From Halosaccharopolyspora lacisalsi (GTDB taxonomy: Bacteria; Actinomycetota; Actinomycetes; Mycobacteriales; Pseudonocardiaceae): a DNA stretch of 64,000 bases. Below, in pieces: positions 33,976-42,765 of this stretch. The notes beneath the pieces are model-generated. The model did no database searches. It saw nothing but the letters and a program-made list of their open reading frames with translations, and was not told where the DNA came from. The stretch spans positions 62,001 to 126,000 of the forward strand of contig NZ_JACGWZ010000006.1 in assembly GCF_014137975.1 (NCBI RefSeq), given 5' to 3'. How positions within the stretch are numbered: position 1 is the first letter of the stretch; the number at the start of each line of letters is the position of its first letter. A program made the translations under genes and the position numbers.

Positions 33976-35607
33976 TCAGTAGTTCTGCCACTGGCTGCGT
34001 GAGTAGTCCAGGATCGTGGGGTGCATCAGGGTCGAGGCCTCGATGCCGCGCATGCGGTCGCGGTCCGGGGGGAAGTTGGTCGCCGCGCGCAGCGTGGCCC
34101 GATTCAACGACTGCAGTGGTGGGGCGTCCGCGGGCAGCCGCAACTTCGGCGGTGTGCCGTCTGCGTGGGCGAGCTGGAATCCCCACTTGCCGAAGGTCGG
34201 CACCGACACCGCGTAGGGCACCGTGGACAGTCCGGCCTTGCGCATGGTCTTCTCGATGCACCAGAACGCCTCGGGGGCGAAGTACGGGGAGCCCGACTGC
34301 ACGTTGATGCGTCCGCCCGGAGCCAGTGCGTGCCGCGCCAGCGCGTAGAACTCCGCCGAGTACAGCTTCGACGTCGCCGTCGAGTCCGGATCGGGCATGT
34401 CGACGAGCACGACGTCGTAGCGCTGTTTGTTCTGCCGCAGCCAGGTGAAGGCGTCCCCGGCGATCGCGTCGACGCGCGGATCCTCGAAGGCGTGGTCGTT
34501 CAACGAGGTCAGCCGTGGGTTGGTGCGGGCCAGTTCGAGCATCGCCGGGTCCATCTCGACGAGCGTGGCCTGCTCGACGTCCGGATAGCGCAGTACCTCC
34601 CGCAGGGCGAGGCCGTCGCCGCCGCCGAGGATCAGCACGCGGGAGTGGTCGCCGACCATCGCCGGGTGCACCAGCGACTCGTGGTAGCGGTACTCGTCCA
34701 CGGAACTGAACTGCAGATCCCCGTTGAGGAACAGCCGCGTGTCCTCGGTACCGCTCAGCAGTGACCGCGAGTGCGTCATCACGATTTCCTGGTACTGGGT
34801 GCGCTGCGCGTAGACGATGGGATCCGCGTAGAGGGCCTGCCGCGCGGTCGTCTCGAACTCGTCGGCGAGCGCGTAGGCGCTGCCCAGCACACCCCCGACC
34901 ATCAGCGCGGCCACCACCAGCAGCGCGAGGACCTTCCGGGACAGTGCCCTGCGGTAGACCGTCAGCACCAGGCCGAGCCCGGCCGCGGCATTGATCATGC
35001 CGACCAGCAACGCGCCCTGGATCTGTCCGAACAGCGGGAGCAGCAGGAAGGGGAACGCCAGGCCGCCGACGAGCCCACCGACGTAGTCGGCGGCGAACAG
35101 GTCGGCCACCGCCGAACCGGCGGCCTGCTGCCTGATCCGCTGCAACAGCACCATGAGCAGCGGAATCTCGGCGCCGATGAGCACGCCCAGCACCAGTGCC
35201 GTGGCGATCAGCGCCGGCATGTACAGACTCAGCCAGGCGAACGCGGCGTAGAGTCCCAGCACGCTGAGACCGCCGATCAGCGCCAGCAGGATCTCCACGG
35301 CGGCGAACGCGGCGGCGGCCCACCGTTGCAGGGGCTTGGCCACCAGCGCCCCGACGCCCATCGCGAAGACCATCAGCGACAGCACGATCGAGGCCTGGCC
35401 GACGGTGTCCCCGATCAGGTAACTGCCGAGCGCGACCAGCGCCAACTCGTAGACCAGGCCGCACGCGGCGCAGATGAACACCGCGACCAACACCGCTGTC
35501 CGCGACACGCGCCCGCGCGGCCCCGCGTGAGCGGTTCCGTCCTCGGTTCCGGTGTCGTCATCGTGGTCGGTGTCGTGGTCGGTGCTGGCTTCAGTGCCGG
35601 TGGACAT
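33976..35607 (-). CDS. Membrane-anchored spermidine synthase-like protein
   Basis: A 543-aa protein with an acidic N-terminus, about seven membrane helices (residues ~38-235) and a C-terminal spermidine-synthase domain. The nucleotide motif LILGGGDGLALREVLRYP (about 320) and the acidic VLVDMPDPDSTATSKLYS (about 398-415) are the SpeE blocks; the usual catalytic D of the PDS motif is present. Such membrane fusions occur with DUF350, DUF4178 and DUF4247 genes, as here, and may act on something other than putrescine. It is the last gene of that operon. Confidence 0.88.
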   Translation of the reverse strand: MSTGTEASTDHDTDHDDDTGTEDGTAHAGPRGRVSRTAVLVAVFICAACGLVYELALVALGSYLIGDTVGQASIVLSLMVFAMGVGALVAKPLQRWAAAAFAAVEILLALIGGLSVLGLYAAFAWLSLYMPALIATALVLGVLIGAEIPLLMVLLQRIRQQAAGSAVADLFAADYVGGLVGGLAFPFLLLPLFGQIQGALLVGMINAAAGLGLVLTVYRRALSRKVLALLVVAALMVGGVLGSAYALADEFETTARQALYADPIVYAQRTQYQEIVMTHSRSLLSGTEDTRLFLNGDLQFSSVDEYRYHESLVHPAMVGDHSRVLILGGGDGLALREVLRYPDVEQATLVEMDPAMLELARTNPRLTSLNDHAFEDPRVDAIAGDAFTWLRQNKQRYDVVLVDMPDPDSTATSKLYSAEFYALARHALAPGGRINVQSGSPYFAPEAFWCIEKTMRKAGLSTVPYAVSVPTFGKWGFQLAHADGTPPKLRLPADAPPLQSLNRATLRAATNFPPDRDRMRGIEASTLMHPTILDYSRSQWQNY

Positions 35608-35655
35608 GGTCTCGAGTTTTCATGGCCGGGTCGAGGGTCCGGGAACGGGGGCTGG

Positions 35656-36081
35656 TCACCAGATGGCGGCGGCGATGATCACGGCGATCACCACGTGGGC
35701 GCCCGCCGAGACCCAGGTACCGGGGTGCAGGCGCTCGGTGGCGAGCTCGTCACCGAGCTTTCCGGGGGTCAGCGCGTCGATGATCAGGAAGGCCAGGCTC
35801 ATCAGGATCAGCCCGAGCAGACCGTAGGCCAGCGATGCCAGCAGCCCGGCGACGAGGTCGTTGGGGCTGGCCGCGATCGCCGTGGTCAGCACGACGCCCA
35901 CGCCGATCAGTCCCGAGACCAGCAGGAGGGCGGCGTTCGGATTGCGGTGCACCCAGATCAGGTCACTGAGCTTACCCGGAGTGGCCAGGTCCACGAGGAC
36001 GTAGCCCAGAGCCATCATCGCTACACCGAGCACGCCGTAGGCGACCGCAGCCGCCAGGCCGGGGAGAATTTGCTGGAGCAA
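35656..36081 (-). CDS. DUF350 family membrane protein
   Basis: A 141-aa protein with four hydrophobic segments arranged as two similar halves. The repeats GVLGVAMMALGYVLVDLATPGKL and GLLGLILMSLAFLIIDALTPGKL show an internal duplication, both ending in D-x-x-TPGKL. This is DUF350, function unknown. It follows the proline-rich membrane protein by 21 bases and precedes the spermidine synthase-like gene by 48. Confidence 0.9.
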   Translation of the reverse strand: MLQQILPGLAAAVAYGVLGVAMMALGYVLVDLATPGKLSDLIWVHRNPNAALLLVSGLIGVGVVLTTAIAASPNDLVAGLLASLAYGLLGLILMSLAFLIIDALTPGKLGDELATERLHPGTWVSAGAHVVIAVIIAAAIW

Positions 36082-36102
36082 GGTGATGCCTTTCCTGACT
36101 GG

Positions 36103-37173
36103 TCAGTGTGGGGGTCGGTTCGGTGGCGGGCCCGGAGGTGGCCCGGGTGGTGGGCCCTGGGGTGGCCACTGTGGTGGCGGCGGCCCCGGTGGTGGTCCGC
36201 CCTGGGGATACCCGCCCGGTGGGGGAGGTCCGGGTGGTGGCCCTTGGTGACGTGGCGGTGGCCCGCCTTGCGGTGGCGCTCCTTGATGGGGCGGTGGAGG
36301 CCCGCCCGGAGGCGGTGGGTCCGGTTCCTGCTCGGCCCGCTGCTTCTGCCGCGACATCCCGACGAACCCGAACACCAGGGCGGCCGCGGTGGCCGTTCCC
36401 AGGAACCCGAGCGATACCCAGATCCAGACGGCTCCCGAGCTGCCCTCGGCCGGTGGCAGCGGCTGGTCCGGGCCGGTGCTCGGCGTGTCGGATTCCGGCG
36501 GCCTGTCCTTCAGCACGCCGGATTCGGTCATCAGCAGCGGCAGCGCCTTCGCGGCGTGGCCCGTCGTGGCCACCGGCGCCCCGATGAACGTCTCGGCGTC
36601 GATGCCGAGATCGGCGAAGTCGTAGCTCTCCGGAAGCCGGGACTCCGTGAAGTCGTTCGAGCCCACCACTTCGAGGTCGACGCCGCTCCACTCCGAGGCC
36701 GACGCAGAGGTGTAGGCGACGGTGGCCCGGACCTCGACCCACCGCCGGCAGGTGTTGGCGGGGGTGTTCGGACCGCGGCTGGATCCCCGGTCGAAGCTGG
36801 AGGGCGGGTCGGGCTCGTACGAGCTCCGTGAGTCCTCGCTGCCGTCGATGAGCTTCCAGCCGAAGCAGATCCCGTAGCGCTGTTCCGCGCTCGACAGCTC
36901 CTGGGACAACTTCCGCGAGTCCTCCGGGCTGAAGCGCGGGATCGGCTGTCCGGAGTAGTACTCGGACTTGGTGTACGTGTCGCTCTCGTCGCCCTGGAAG
37001 CTGGCCGTCTCGTCGGAGTCACTGCCGAACAGCGCGTTGAGCAGGATGGGAGTGCCGATGAGGAAGGCGAACACCACGGCGCATCCGATGCCCGCGCTGT
37101 TGCCCGACTGGGCCGCGTGCTGACCGGACGTCGAACCGGGTCGTTCGGGATGCTGTTGGATGCTGCCGTTCAT
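36103..37173 (-). CDS. Two-helix membrane protein with proline-rich tail
   Basis: The 356-aa product is not recognised. A first membrane helix spans about residues 27-49 (GIGCAVVFAFLIGTPILLNALFG at the end), an extracytoplasmic domain of about 200 residues follows, then a second helix near 258-283 (VWIWVSLGFLGTATAAALVFG). The last ~65 residues are almost entirely Pro, Gly, Gln and His repeats, presumably cytoplasmic. The start overlaps the DUF4247 stop by four bases, so it belongs to the same operon. Confidence 0.75.
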   Translation of the reverse strand: MNGSIQQHPERPGSTSGQHAAQSGNSAGIGCAVVFAFLIGTPILLNALFGSDSDETASFQGDESDTYTKSEYYSGQPIPRFSPEDSRKLSQELSSAEQRYGICFGWKLIDGSEDSRSSYEPDPPSSFDRGSSRGPNTPANTCRRWVEVRATVAYTSASASEWSGVDLEVVGSNDFTESRLPESYDFADLGIDAETFIGAPVATTGHAAKALPLLMTESGVLKDRPPESDTPSTGPDQPLPPAEGSSGAVWIWVSLGFLGTATAAALVFGFVGMSRQKQRAEQEPDPPPPGGPPPPHQGAPPQGGPPPRHQGPPPGPPPPGGYPQGGPPPGPPPPQWPPQGPPPGPPPGPPPNRPPH

Positions 37174-37607
37174 TTACCCGATCCCGGGCCTCGACCTCGG
37201 AAACTCTGGCCGTAGGGGCTGCCCCAGCCCCAGAAGCCACCGACGTGGCTGTGGTAGTGCCGATAGGCCTTGTCGATCTCCATCACGTGGATCACCGATC
37301 CCCTCTTGCGGGGTTGGACGATCACGGCGTCCTCGTCGTAGCGCAGGTAGATCCCGGCGCCGTCGGTGTTCTGCGAGATCGGTTTCCACGCGGAGGTGAT
37401 CTCCCTGGACACCCGACTGGGGGCCTTGCCGCTGGTGTACGCCTTGTTGTCGTCGTCGCCGCGGTGGTCCAGCTGCGTGGCCCGGGTGTAGTGGTTGGCC
37501 ACGTAGCCGCGCACCCCGGTGCCGCTGGAGAAGATCGTCACCAGCGCGATGATCAGCGCCACCACGGCCGTCATGCCCGCGATGACGAACCAGAACTTGG
37601 GTTTCAT
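37170..37607 (-). CDS. DUF4247 protein
   Basis: A 145-aa protein with one N-terminal helix (FWFVIAGMTAVVALIIALVTIF) and a small extracytoplasmic domain. It contains SRVSREITSAWKPISQ, YLRYDEDAVIVQP and the His/aromatic-rich YRHYHSHVGGFWGWGSP. This matches DUF4247, function unknown. It is the second gene of the DUF4178-led operon. Confidence 0.85.
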   Translation of the reverse strand: MKPKFWFVIAGMTAVVALIIALVTIFSSGTGVRGYVANHYTRATQLDHRGDDDNKAYTSGKAPSRVSREITSAWKPISQNTDGAGIYLRYDEDAVIVQPRKRGSVIHVMEIDKAYRHYHSHVGGFWGWGSPYGQSFRGRGPGSGK

Positions 37608-37631
37608 GGCAGGAGCTCGGTTCCTTCCCCG

Positions 37632-38240
37632 TCAGTCCGCTGTCGGGTAGATGCGCACGTCGTAACGGGTGAGCTCCTCGCCCCGACTGGCCTCCCAGCC
37701 GGCTTCGCCGTAAGCCTCGAAGCTCAACAGCGATCCGCCCGGGCCCTCGTAGTCGTGGTACTGCATCGTGCCGTGCTCGTCGAGACCGGTGGTGGCCTCG
37801 CTGCGGAACGACGCCGTTCCGGACTCCTCCGAGCGGTAGGTCCGGTGCTCCACCTCGATCTTCGACGCTCCGGGACGCAGCTCGTCGGCATCGTCCAGCG
37901 GTTTCCACAGGGACAGCGACAGGTCCGGGTCCTCCTCGACCCCGAGCCAGACCTGCGTTCCCTTGGAATCGTCGAGCAGGTGTTCGGACCAGGTCCAGCC
38001 GCCCTCGGACAGCCGCAGGCTGCCGCGCACGGTGTAGGCGTCACCGCGTATCTCGACGATGTCCCCGGCCTTGAGCTCGCGCGGGTCGCCGCGGAGCGAG
38101 TCCTGGTCGCCGGTGTGGAACGGGTCGGTCGGTCCGCTGCGCTCAGTGGTGGTGCTCCGGGTCGACCGGCTCCACAACACGTACCCGATCACCACGAGGA
38201 TGACCAGGACGACGACAAGGATGGCTAGCCACGTGTACAC
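37632..38240 (-). CDS. DUF4178 protein
   Basis: A membrane-anchored protein of 202 aa using GTG 38240, which follows a purine-rich AAAGGTGG site; an in-frame GTG at 38255 would add five residues. A single N-terminal helix (AILVVVLVILVVIGYVLW) precedes a beta-rich DUF4178 domain: LKAGDIVEIRGDAYTVRGSL, EHLLDDSKGTQVWLGVEED and FEAYGEAGWEASRG. First gene of the DUF4178-DUF4247-unknown-DUF350-SpeE operon. Function unknown. Confidence 0.82.
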   Translation of the reverse strand: MYTWLAILVVVLVILVVIGYVLWSRSTRSTTTERSGPTDPFHTGDQDSLRGDPRELKAGDIVEIRGDAYTVRGSLRLSEGGWTWSEHLLDDSKGTQVWLGVEEDPDLSLSLWKPLDDADELRPGASKIEVEHRTYRSEESGTASFRSEATTGLDEHGTMQYHDYEGPGGSLLSFEAYGEAGWEASRGEELTRYDVRIYPTAD

Positions 38241-38344
38241 GCCCCCACCTTTCACATGATTCGACGAACTCCGACGAAGGGTAGTAGGCGCGGTCGGGCG
38301 TCGTACGGGGAACGGGTCAATTCGGGGGAGGTTTACCGAACCGT

Positions 38345-38387
38345 GTCACGGGGCGGGTGATTTCGCCGGAACCATCCGCCCCGTGAC
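38345..38387 (-). terminator. Terminator of the OtsB-GH15 gene
   Basis: Perfect 12-bp arms (38345-38356 and 38376-38387, GTCACGGGGCGG type) around a 19-base loop lie five bases past the stop at 38392. No U-tract. Confidence 0.65.
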
Positions 38388-38391
38388 GAGG

Positions 38392-40956
38392 TCAGAGAGA
38401 CAGCAACTGCGCGCAGCGGATGAGCCCGAGGTGGGAGTACGCCTGCGGGTGGTTGCCCAGGGAACGTTCCGCGATCGGGTCGTACTCCTCGGGGAGCAGG
38501 CCCGTCGGCCCGGCGTTGTCCACGATCTGCTGGAACAGCTCCTCGGCCTCGGTGCGCCGCCCCGTCAGCAGGTAGGCCTCGATCAGCCAGGTGGCGCACA
38601 GGTGAAAGCCGCCCTCGTTGCCGGGCAGCCCGTCCTCCCTGCGGTAGCGGTACACCGTCGAACCGCTGCGCAGCTCGGACTCGATCGCCGTCACGGTGGC
38701 GTGGAAGCGCTCGTCGCTCGGGTCGATCAGCCCGGACAGCCCCACGTACAGCGAGGCCGCGTCCAGATCGGACCCCTCGTAGGCGGTGGTGAACGCCTGG
38801 ACGTCGGGGTGCCAGCCGTTCTTGAGCACGTCGTGGGCGATCTGGTCCCGCAGCTGCGTCCAGCCGGGTTCGGCGGGCAGGCCGTAGGTGTCGGCCATCT
38901 TCAGCGCGCGGTCCAGCGTCACCCAGCACATCACCTTGGAGTACACGTGGTGCCGCGGCACGTCACGCTCTTCCCAGATGCCGTGGTCGGGCTCGAACCA
39001 GCGCCGCGAGACGGCTTCGGCCATGCCCCTGACCAGTTCCCAGTCCGCGTCGCGGACCGTGCCGGTGGCCGCGGCCAGGTGGGCCGCCAGCTCCACCACG
39101 GGGCCGAACACGTCGAGCTGCACCTGCTGGTCGGCGAGGTTGCCGACACGGACCGGTCGCGACCCGGCGTAACCGGGAAGACTGTCGAGCACGGCCTCCG
39201 GTCCCAGGCTCGTGCCACCCAGCGAGTACAGCGGGTGCAGCCGCTCCGGCCCCGGAAGGGACTCCATCACCCCGTGCAGCCAGTCGAGGAAGCCCTCCGC
39301 CTCGACGGTGGAGCCCAGTGACACCAGCGCCTGCATGCTCATGGCTCCGTCGCGCAGCCAGCAGTAGCGGTAGTCCCAGTTGCGCACGCCACCGATCTCC
39401 TCCGGCAGCGACGTCGTCCCCGCGGCCATGATGCCGCCGGTGTCGGAGTTCCACAGCCCGCGCAGCGTCAGCGCCGACCGCGCGACCAGGTCGGATTCGC
39501 GGGGCGGGAGCGTGAGCGAGTTCAGCCAGTCCGACCAGTAGGAGTCGGCGACCGCGCGCCGCTGAGACTCGGTGCGCTCGGAATCGGCGAGGTCCTCGCT
39601 GCCGCACCGCATCTCCAGCACGACCGGGCCGGTCTCGCTCATGTCGAGCGTGGTGCGGGCGGACTCGTGCATCCCGTCGGAGGTGATCTCCCACTGCACG
39701 CCCGGCGAGTACAGCACCATCGGTTCCGAGGTGCCCAGCACGCGCAGCCCTCCCGCTTCGGGTGCCAGCCGCACGGGGACCTGCCCGAACTCCGGGCGCG
39801 GCACGAACTCGACGAACGCCCGGGTGTTGCCGCTGATCGTGCGGATCAGGTTGGTGTTGTGACTCTCGGTGTCGTGCTCCAGGTAGTCGGTGACCAGCAG
39901 CCGCGACCACCGGGTCTCCACGGTCATGGTGCCGGGGACGTAGCGCTGGCCCAGCGGCAGCGTGCTGCGGGGACTGCCGTTGCCCGCCTCGGGCTGAATG
40001 TCCGGCCCGACGGAGAAGTGCCCGGCGCTGGGGCCTCCGAGCAGGTCGGCGAACACCGCCGAGGAGTCCGGCCCCGGGTGACACATCCAGGTCACCCGTG
40101 CGTCCGGGGTGAGCATCCCGACCGTGCGCTCGTTGGCGAGCATGGAGATCCGCTCGATCGCCGGAGCCTGCTCCCCGTAGAGCCAGGTGCGGCGCTCCTC
40201 CATGAGCACCGCCAGCGCGGTGGCCACGTCGGTGGTGTCGGTGACCCGGTGCGTGGCCAGGCTCTCGCCCTCGCCGATCTTGATGCCGATGTCGGGACCG
40301 TGCAGCCGGGCGAAGGCCTTCTCGTCGGTGACGTCGTCGCCGAGGAACAGCGTGGCGGTCGCGCCGACCTGGTGGCGCAGCGCCTCCAGCGCGTTGCCCT
40401 TGTCGGTGGCCACCACGGCCAGCTCCACGACGGCCTTGCCGTCGGTGACGTGCACGCCTTCCCAGGTCGCCGGTCCGGAGCGGACCGAGTCGAGCACCTG
40501 CTCGCCGACCTCGGGGTCGGCCCCCCGGACGTGCACGGCCACGCTGGCCGGTTTGGCCTCCAGCTTCACGCCGCGCTTGCCGCGGGTGAGGTCCTGCAAC
40601 GTGCGCTGCAGGCTGGTCCGCAGCTGGGTGGCCTCCGGGTCGAGTTCGTGGACGAAGCCGACGTCGAACTCCGAACCGTGACTGCCGACGAGGTGGACCT
40701 CGGCGGGTAACCGGGACAGGGTCGCCAGGTCGCGCAGCGCCCTACCGGAGATCACGGCGGTGGTCGTGGTGGGCAGGGACGCCAGCGAACGCAGTGCGTG
40801 TACCGATTCTGGCAGCGGTTTGGCCTGACTCGGGTCGGCCACGATGGGCGAGAGCGTTCCATCGTAGTCGCTGGCGACCAGCAGACGAGGCACGCGCGCG
40901 AGCTGCACGAGCATGCGTCGAAGCTCGGCGGGGAGGGCTTCGGCGGTCAACGCCAT
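38392..40956 (-). CDS. otsB: Trehalose-phosphatase fused to GH15 glucoamylase/trehalase-like domain
   Basis: An 854-aa two-domain protein. Residues about 20-255 are a HAD-type trehalose-6-phosphate phosphatase: SDYDGTLSPI with both catalytic Asp, GSHGSEF, and FLGDDVTDEKAF. Residues about 270-854 are a GH15-type (alpha/alpha)6 domain, with RNWDYRYCWLRDGAMSM, a hallmark block, and EEYDP near the end. OtsB would release trehalose; actinobacterial GH15 proteins include trehalases and glucoamylases, so the second half may hydrolyse trehalose or a related glucan. OtsA is encoded 135 bp upstream on the same strand. Confidence 0.9.
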   Translation of the reverse strand: MALTAEALPAELRRMLVQLARVPRLLVASDYDGTLSPIVADPSQAKPLPESVHALRSLASLPTTTTAVISGRALRDLATLSRLPAEVHLVGSHGSEFDVGFVHELDPEATQLRTSLQRTLQDLTRGKRGVKLEAKPASVAVHVRGADPEVGEQVLDSVRSGPATWEGVHVTDGKAVVELAVVATDKGNALEALRHQVGATATLFLGDDVTDEKAFARLHGPDIGIKIGEGESLATHRVTDTTDVATALAVLMEERRTWLYGEQAPAIERISMLANERTVGMLTPDARVTWMCHPGPDSSAVFADLLGGPSAGHFSVGPDIQPEAGNGSPRSTLPLGQRYVPGTMTVETRWSRLLVTDYLEHDTESHNTNLIRTISGNTRAFVEFVPRPEFGQVPVRLAPEAGGLRVLGTSEPMVLYSPGVQWEITSDGMHESARTTLDMSETGPVVLEMRCGSEDLADSERTESQRRAVADSYWSDWLNSLTLPPRESDLVARSALTLRGLWNSDTGGIMAAGTTSLPEEIGGVRNWDYRYCWLRDGAMSMQALVSLGSTVEAEGFLDWLHGVMESLPGPERLHPLYSLGGTSLGPEAVLDSLPGYAGSRPVRVGNLADQQVQLDVFGPVVELAAHLAAATGTVRDADWELVRGMAEAVSRRWFEPDHGIWEERDVPRHHVYSKVMCWVTLDRALKMADTYGLPAEPGWTQLRDQIAHDVLKNGWHPDVQAFTTAYEGSDLDAASLYVGLSGLIDPSDERFHATVTAIESELRSGSTVYRYRREDGLPGNEGGFHLCATWLIEAYLLTGRRTEAEELFQQIVDNAGPTGLLPEEYDPIAERSLGNHPQAYSHLGLIRCAQLLSL

Positions 40957-41091
40957 ACTCCTGTGGAGATCGTCGGGGTGATATCGGCTATCGACCGGTC
41001 GTGTCGAGTCGGACCCGCCTTCCGGCGGTGGCCGCGGACACTGACCGCTGGTGGACAGTATGTCGGTACGGGGACAGGTCCGCCTTCCACA

Positions 41092-42516
41092 CTAGTCCGC
41101 GAAGGGAGCACCCAGCGCTTCGAGGAACGATCGCGCCCATCGGTCCACATCGTGAGTGAGCACTTGCCTACGCAATGCACGCATCCTACGGCGGCCTTCG
41201 GCCTCCTCCACGTCGAGGGCCGCGAGCAGGGAGTCCTTGACCCCGTCCAGGTTGTGCGGGTTCACCAGGAACGCGCTCGTGAGCTCGGCGGCGGACCCGG
41301 CGAACTCGCTGAGCACCAGGGCGCCGCCCAGGTCGTTTCGGCAGGCCACGTACTCCTTGCACACCAGGTTCATCCCGTCGCGCACCGGCGTGACCACCAT
41401 GACGTCGGCCGCGCAGTAGAAGGCGGCCAGCTCCTTCTTGTCCACCGAGGTGTGCAGGTAGTGCACGGCGGGATGACCGACCCGGCCGAACTCGCCGTTG
41501 ATCCGGCCGACCTCGCGCTCGATGTGCTCGCGCATCTGCTTGTAGTGCTCCACGCGCTCCCGGCTGGGCGTGGCGACCTGGATCATGGCGACCTCCTCGA
41601 CCGAGATGCGTTCCTCGGCGAGCAGTTCGTGCAGGGCGTTGATCCGGACGTCGATGCCCTTGGTGTAGTCCAACCGGTCGACACCGAGCACGATCCGCCG
41701 CGGGTTGCCGAGCTCGACGCGGATCTCCTTGGCCCGCTGCTGGACCTCCTTGGTGCGAGCGAGCTGGTCGAGTTCGGACGAGGCGATCGAGATCGGGAAC
41801 GCGCCCACGCGCACCGTGCGGTCACCGACCTGCACCACGCCGGGACGCGAGCGCACACCGACCTGACCGCGACTCGGTTCGAACCCGCCCAACCTGCGAG
41901 CCAGCCACAGGAAGTTCTGCGCACCCCCGGGCCGGTGGAAGCCGACCAGGTCGGCCCCGAGCAGCCCGCGCACGATCTCGGTGCGCCACGGCAGCTGCAT
42001 GAACAGCTCGACCGGCGGGAAGGGGATGTGCAGGAAGAACCCGATGCGCAGGTCCGGGCGCAGTTCCCGCAGCATCGCGGGGACGAGCTGGAGCTGGTAG
42101 TCCTGGATCCACACGGTCGCGCCCTCGGCGCTGACCTCGGCGGCGGCCTCGGCGAAACGCTGGTTCACCCGCTGGTAGGCGTCCCACCAGGAGCGGTCGA
42201 ACACCGGCGGTGCGACCACGTCGTGGTACAGCGGCCACAGGGTCGCGTTCGAGAACCCCTCGTAGTACTGGCGCAGCTCCGAGCCCGACATCGGGACCGG
42301 GTGCAGGTGCAGGTCACCGTCGTCGAAGGGGTCCACGTCGATGTCGGCGACGCCGGGCCAGCCGACCCAAGCTCCCCGCCGGGCACGCAGGAACGGTTCG
42401 AGTGCGGTGACCAGCCCGCCGGGGCTGTGCTTCCAACGTTCGGTTCCGTCGTCGAGGCGCTCCAGGTCCACCGGCAGCCGGTTGGCGACGACGACGAAGT
42501 CCGCACCTGTACTCAC
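41092..42516 (-). CDS. otsA: Trehalose-6-phosphate synthase OtsA
   Basis: A 474-aa GT20 glycosyltransferase making trehalose-6-phosphate from UDP- or ADP-glucose and glucose-6-phosphate. The GTG at 42516 follows GAGGAGG by nine bases and gives the normal N-terminus [13 protein letters not shown] with the substrate loop SPGGL. Further blocks are [43 protein letters not shown] and [16 protein letters not shown]. It works with the OtsB fusion downstream in the same direction; trehalose is a compatible solute, in keeping with the ectoine genes elsewhere. Confidence 0.95.
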   Translation of the reverse strand: MSTGADFVVVANRLPVDLERLDDGTERWKHSPGGLVTALEPFLRARRGAWVGWPGVADIDVDPFDDGDLHLHPVPMSGSELRQYYEGFSNATLWPLYHDVVAPPVFDRSWWDAYQRVNQRFAEAAAEVSAEGATVWIQDYQLQLVPAMLRELRPDLRIGFFLHIPFPPVELFMQLPWRTEIVRGLLGADLVGFHRPGGAQNFLWLARRLGGFEPSRGQVGVRSRPGVVQVGDRTVRVGAFPISIASSELDQLARTKEVQQRAKEIRVELGNPRRIVLGVDRLDYTKGIDVRINALHELLAEERISVEEVAMIQVATPSRERVEHYKQMREHIEREVGRINGEFGRVGHPAVHYLHTSVDKKELAAFYCAADVMVVTPVRDGMNLVCKEYVACRNDLGGALVLSEFAGSAAELTSAFLVNPHNLDGVKDSLLAALDVEEAEGRRRMRALRRQVLTHDVDRWARSFLEALGAPFAD

Positions 42517-42765
42517 CGGTGCATGCCTCCTCAAGTTGACCTTGCCCATCTGCTTACCCGCTGGCGAGACTAGCCAATCGTGCAATTCGGCGCGTGGTTC
42601 GTGTGGTGCAACACAGCACGTGATCCGGGACGCAGGTCGTGGATCTTCTGGAGGTGAGGAAGCGGGGGGACGAGCTGTTCGTCCGCACCGGTCGCCCGGC
42701 GAGCGGCGAAGCCGCCCACCGCACGTGCGTGGTCGGACCCGGTAGACCCCGCGGGGCTCTCGGAG

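Noticed and set aside
34771-36831. Plus-strand open frame opposite the SpeE-DUF350 genes
   Set aside because: His/Gln/Arg-rich antisense shadow; the minus-strand genes have family motifs.
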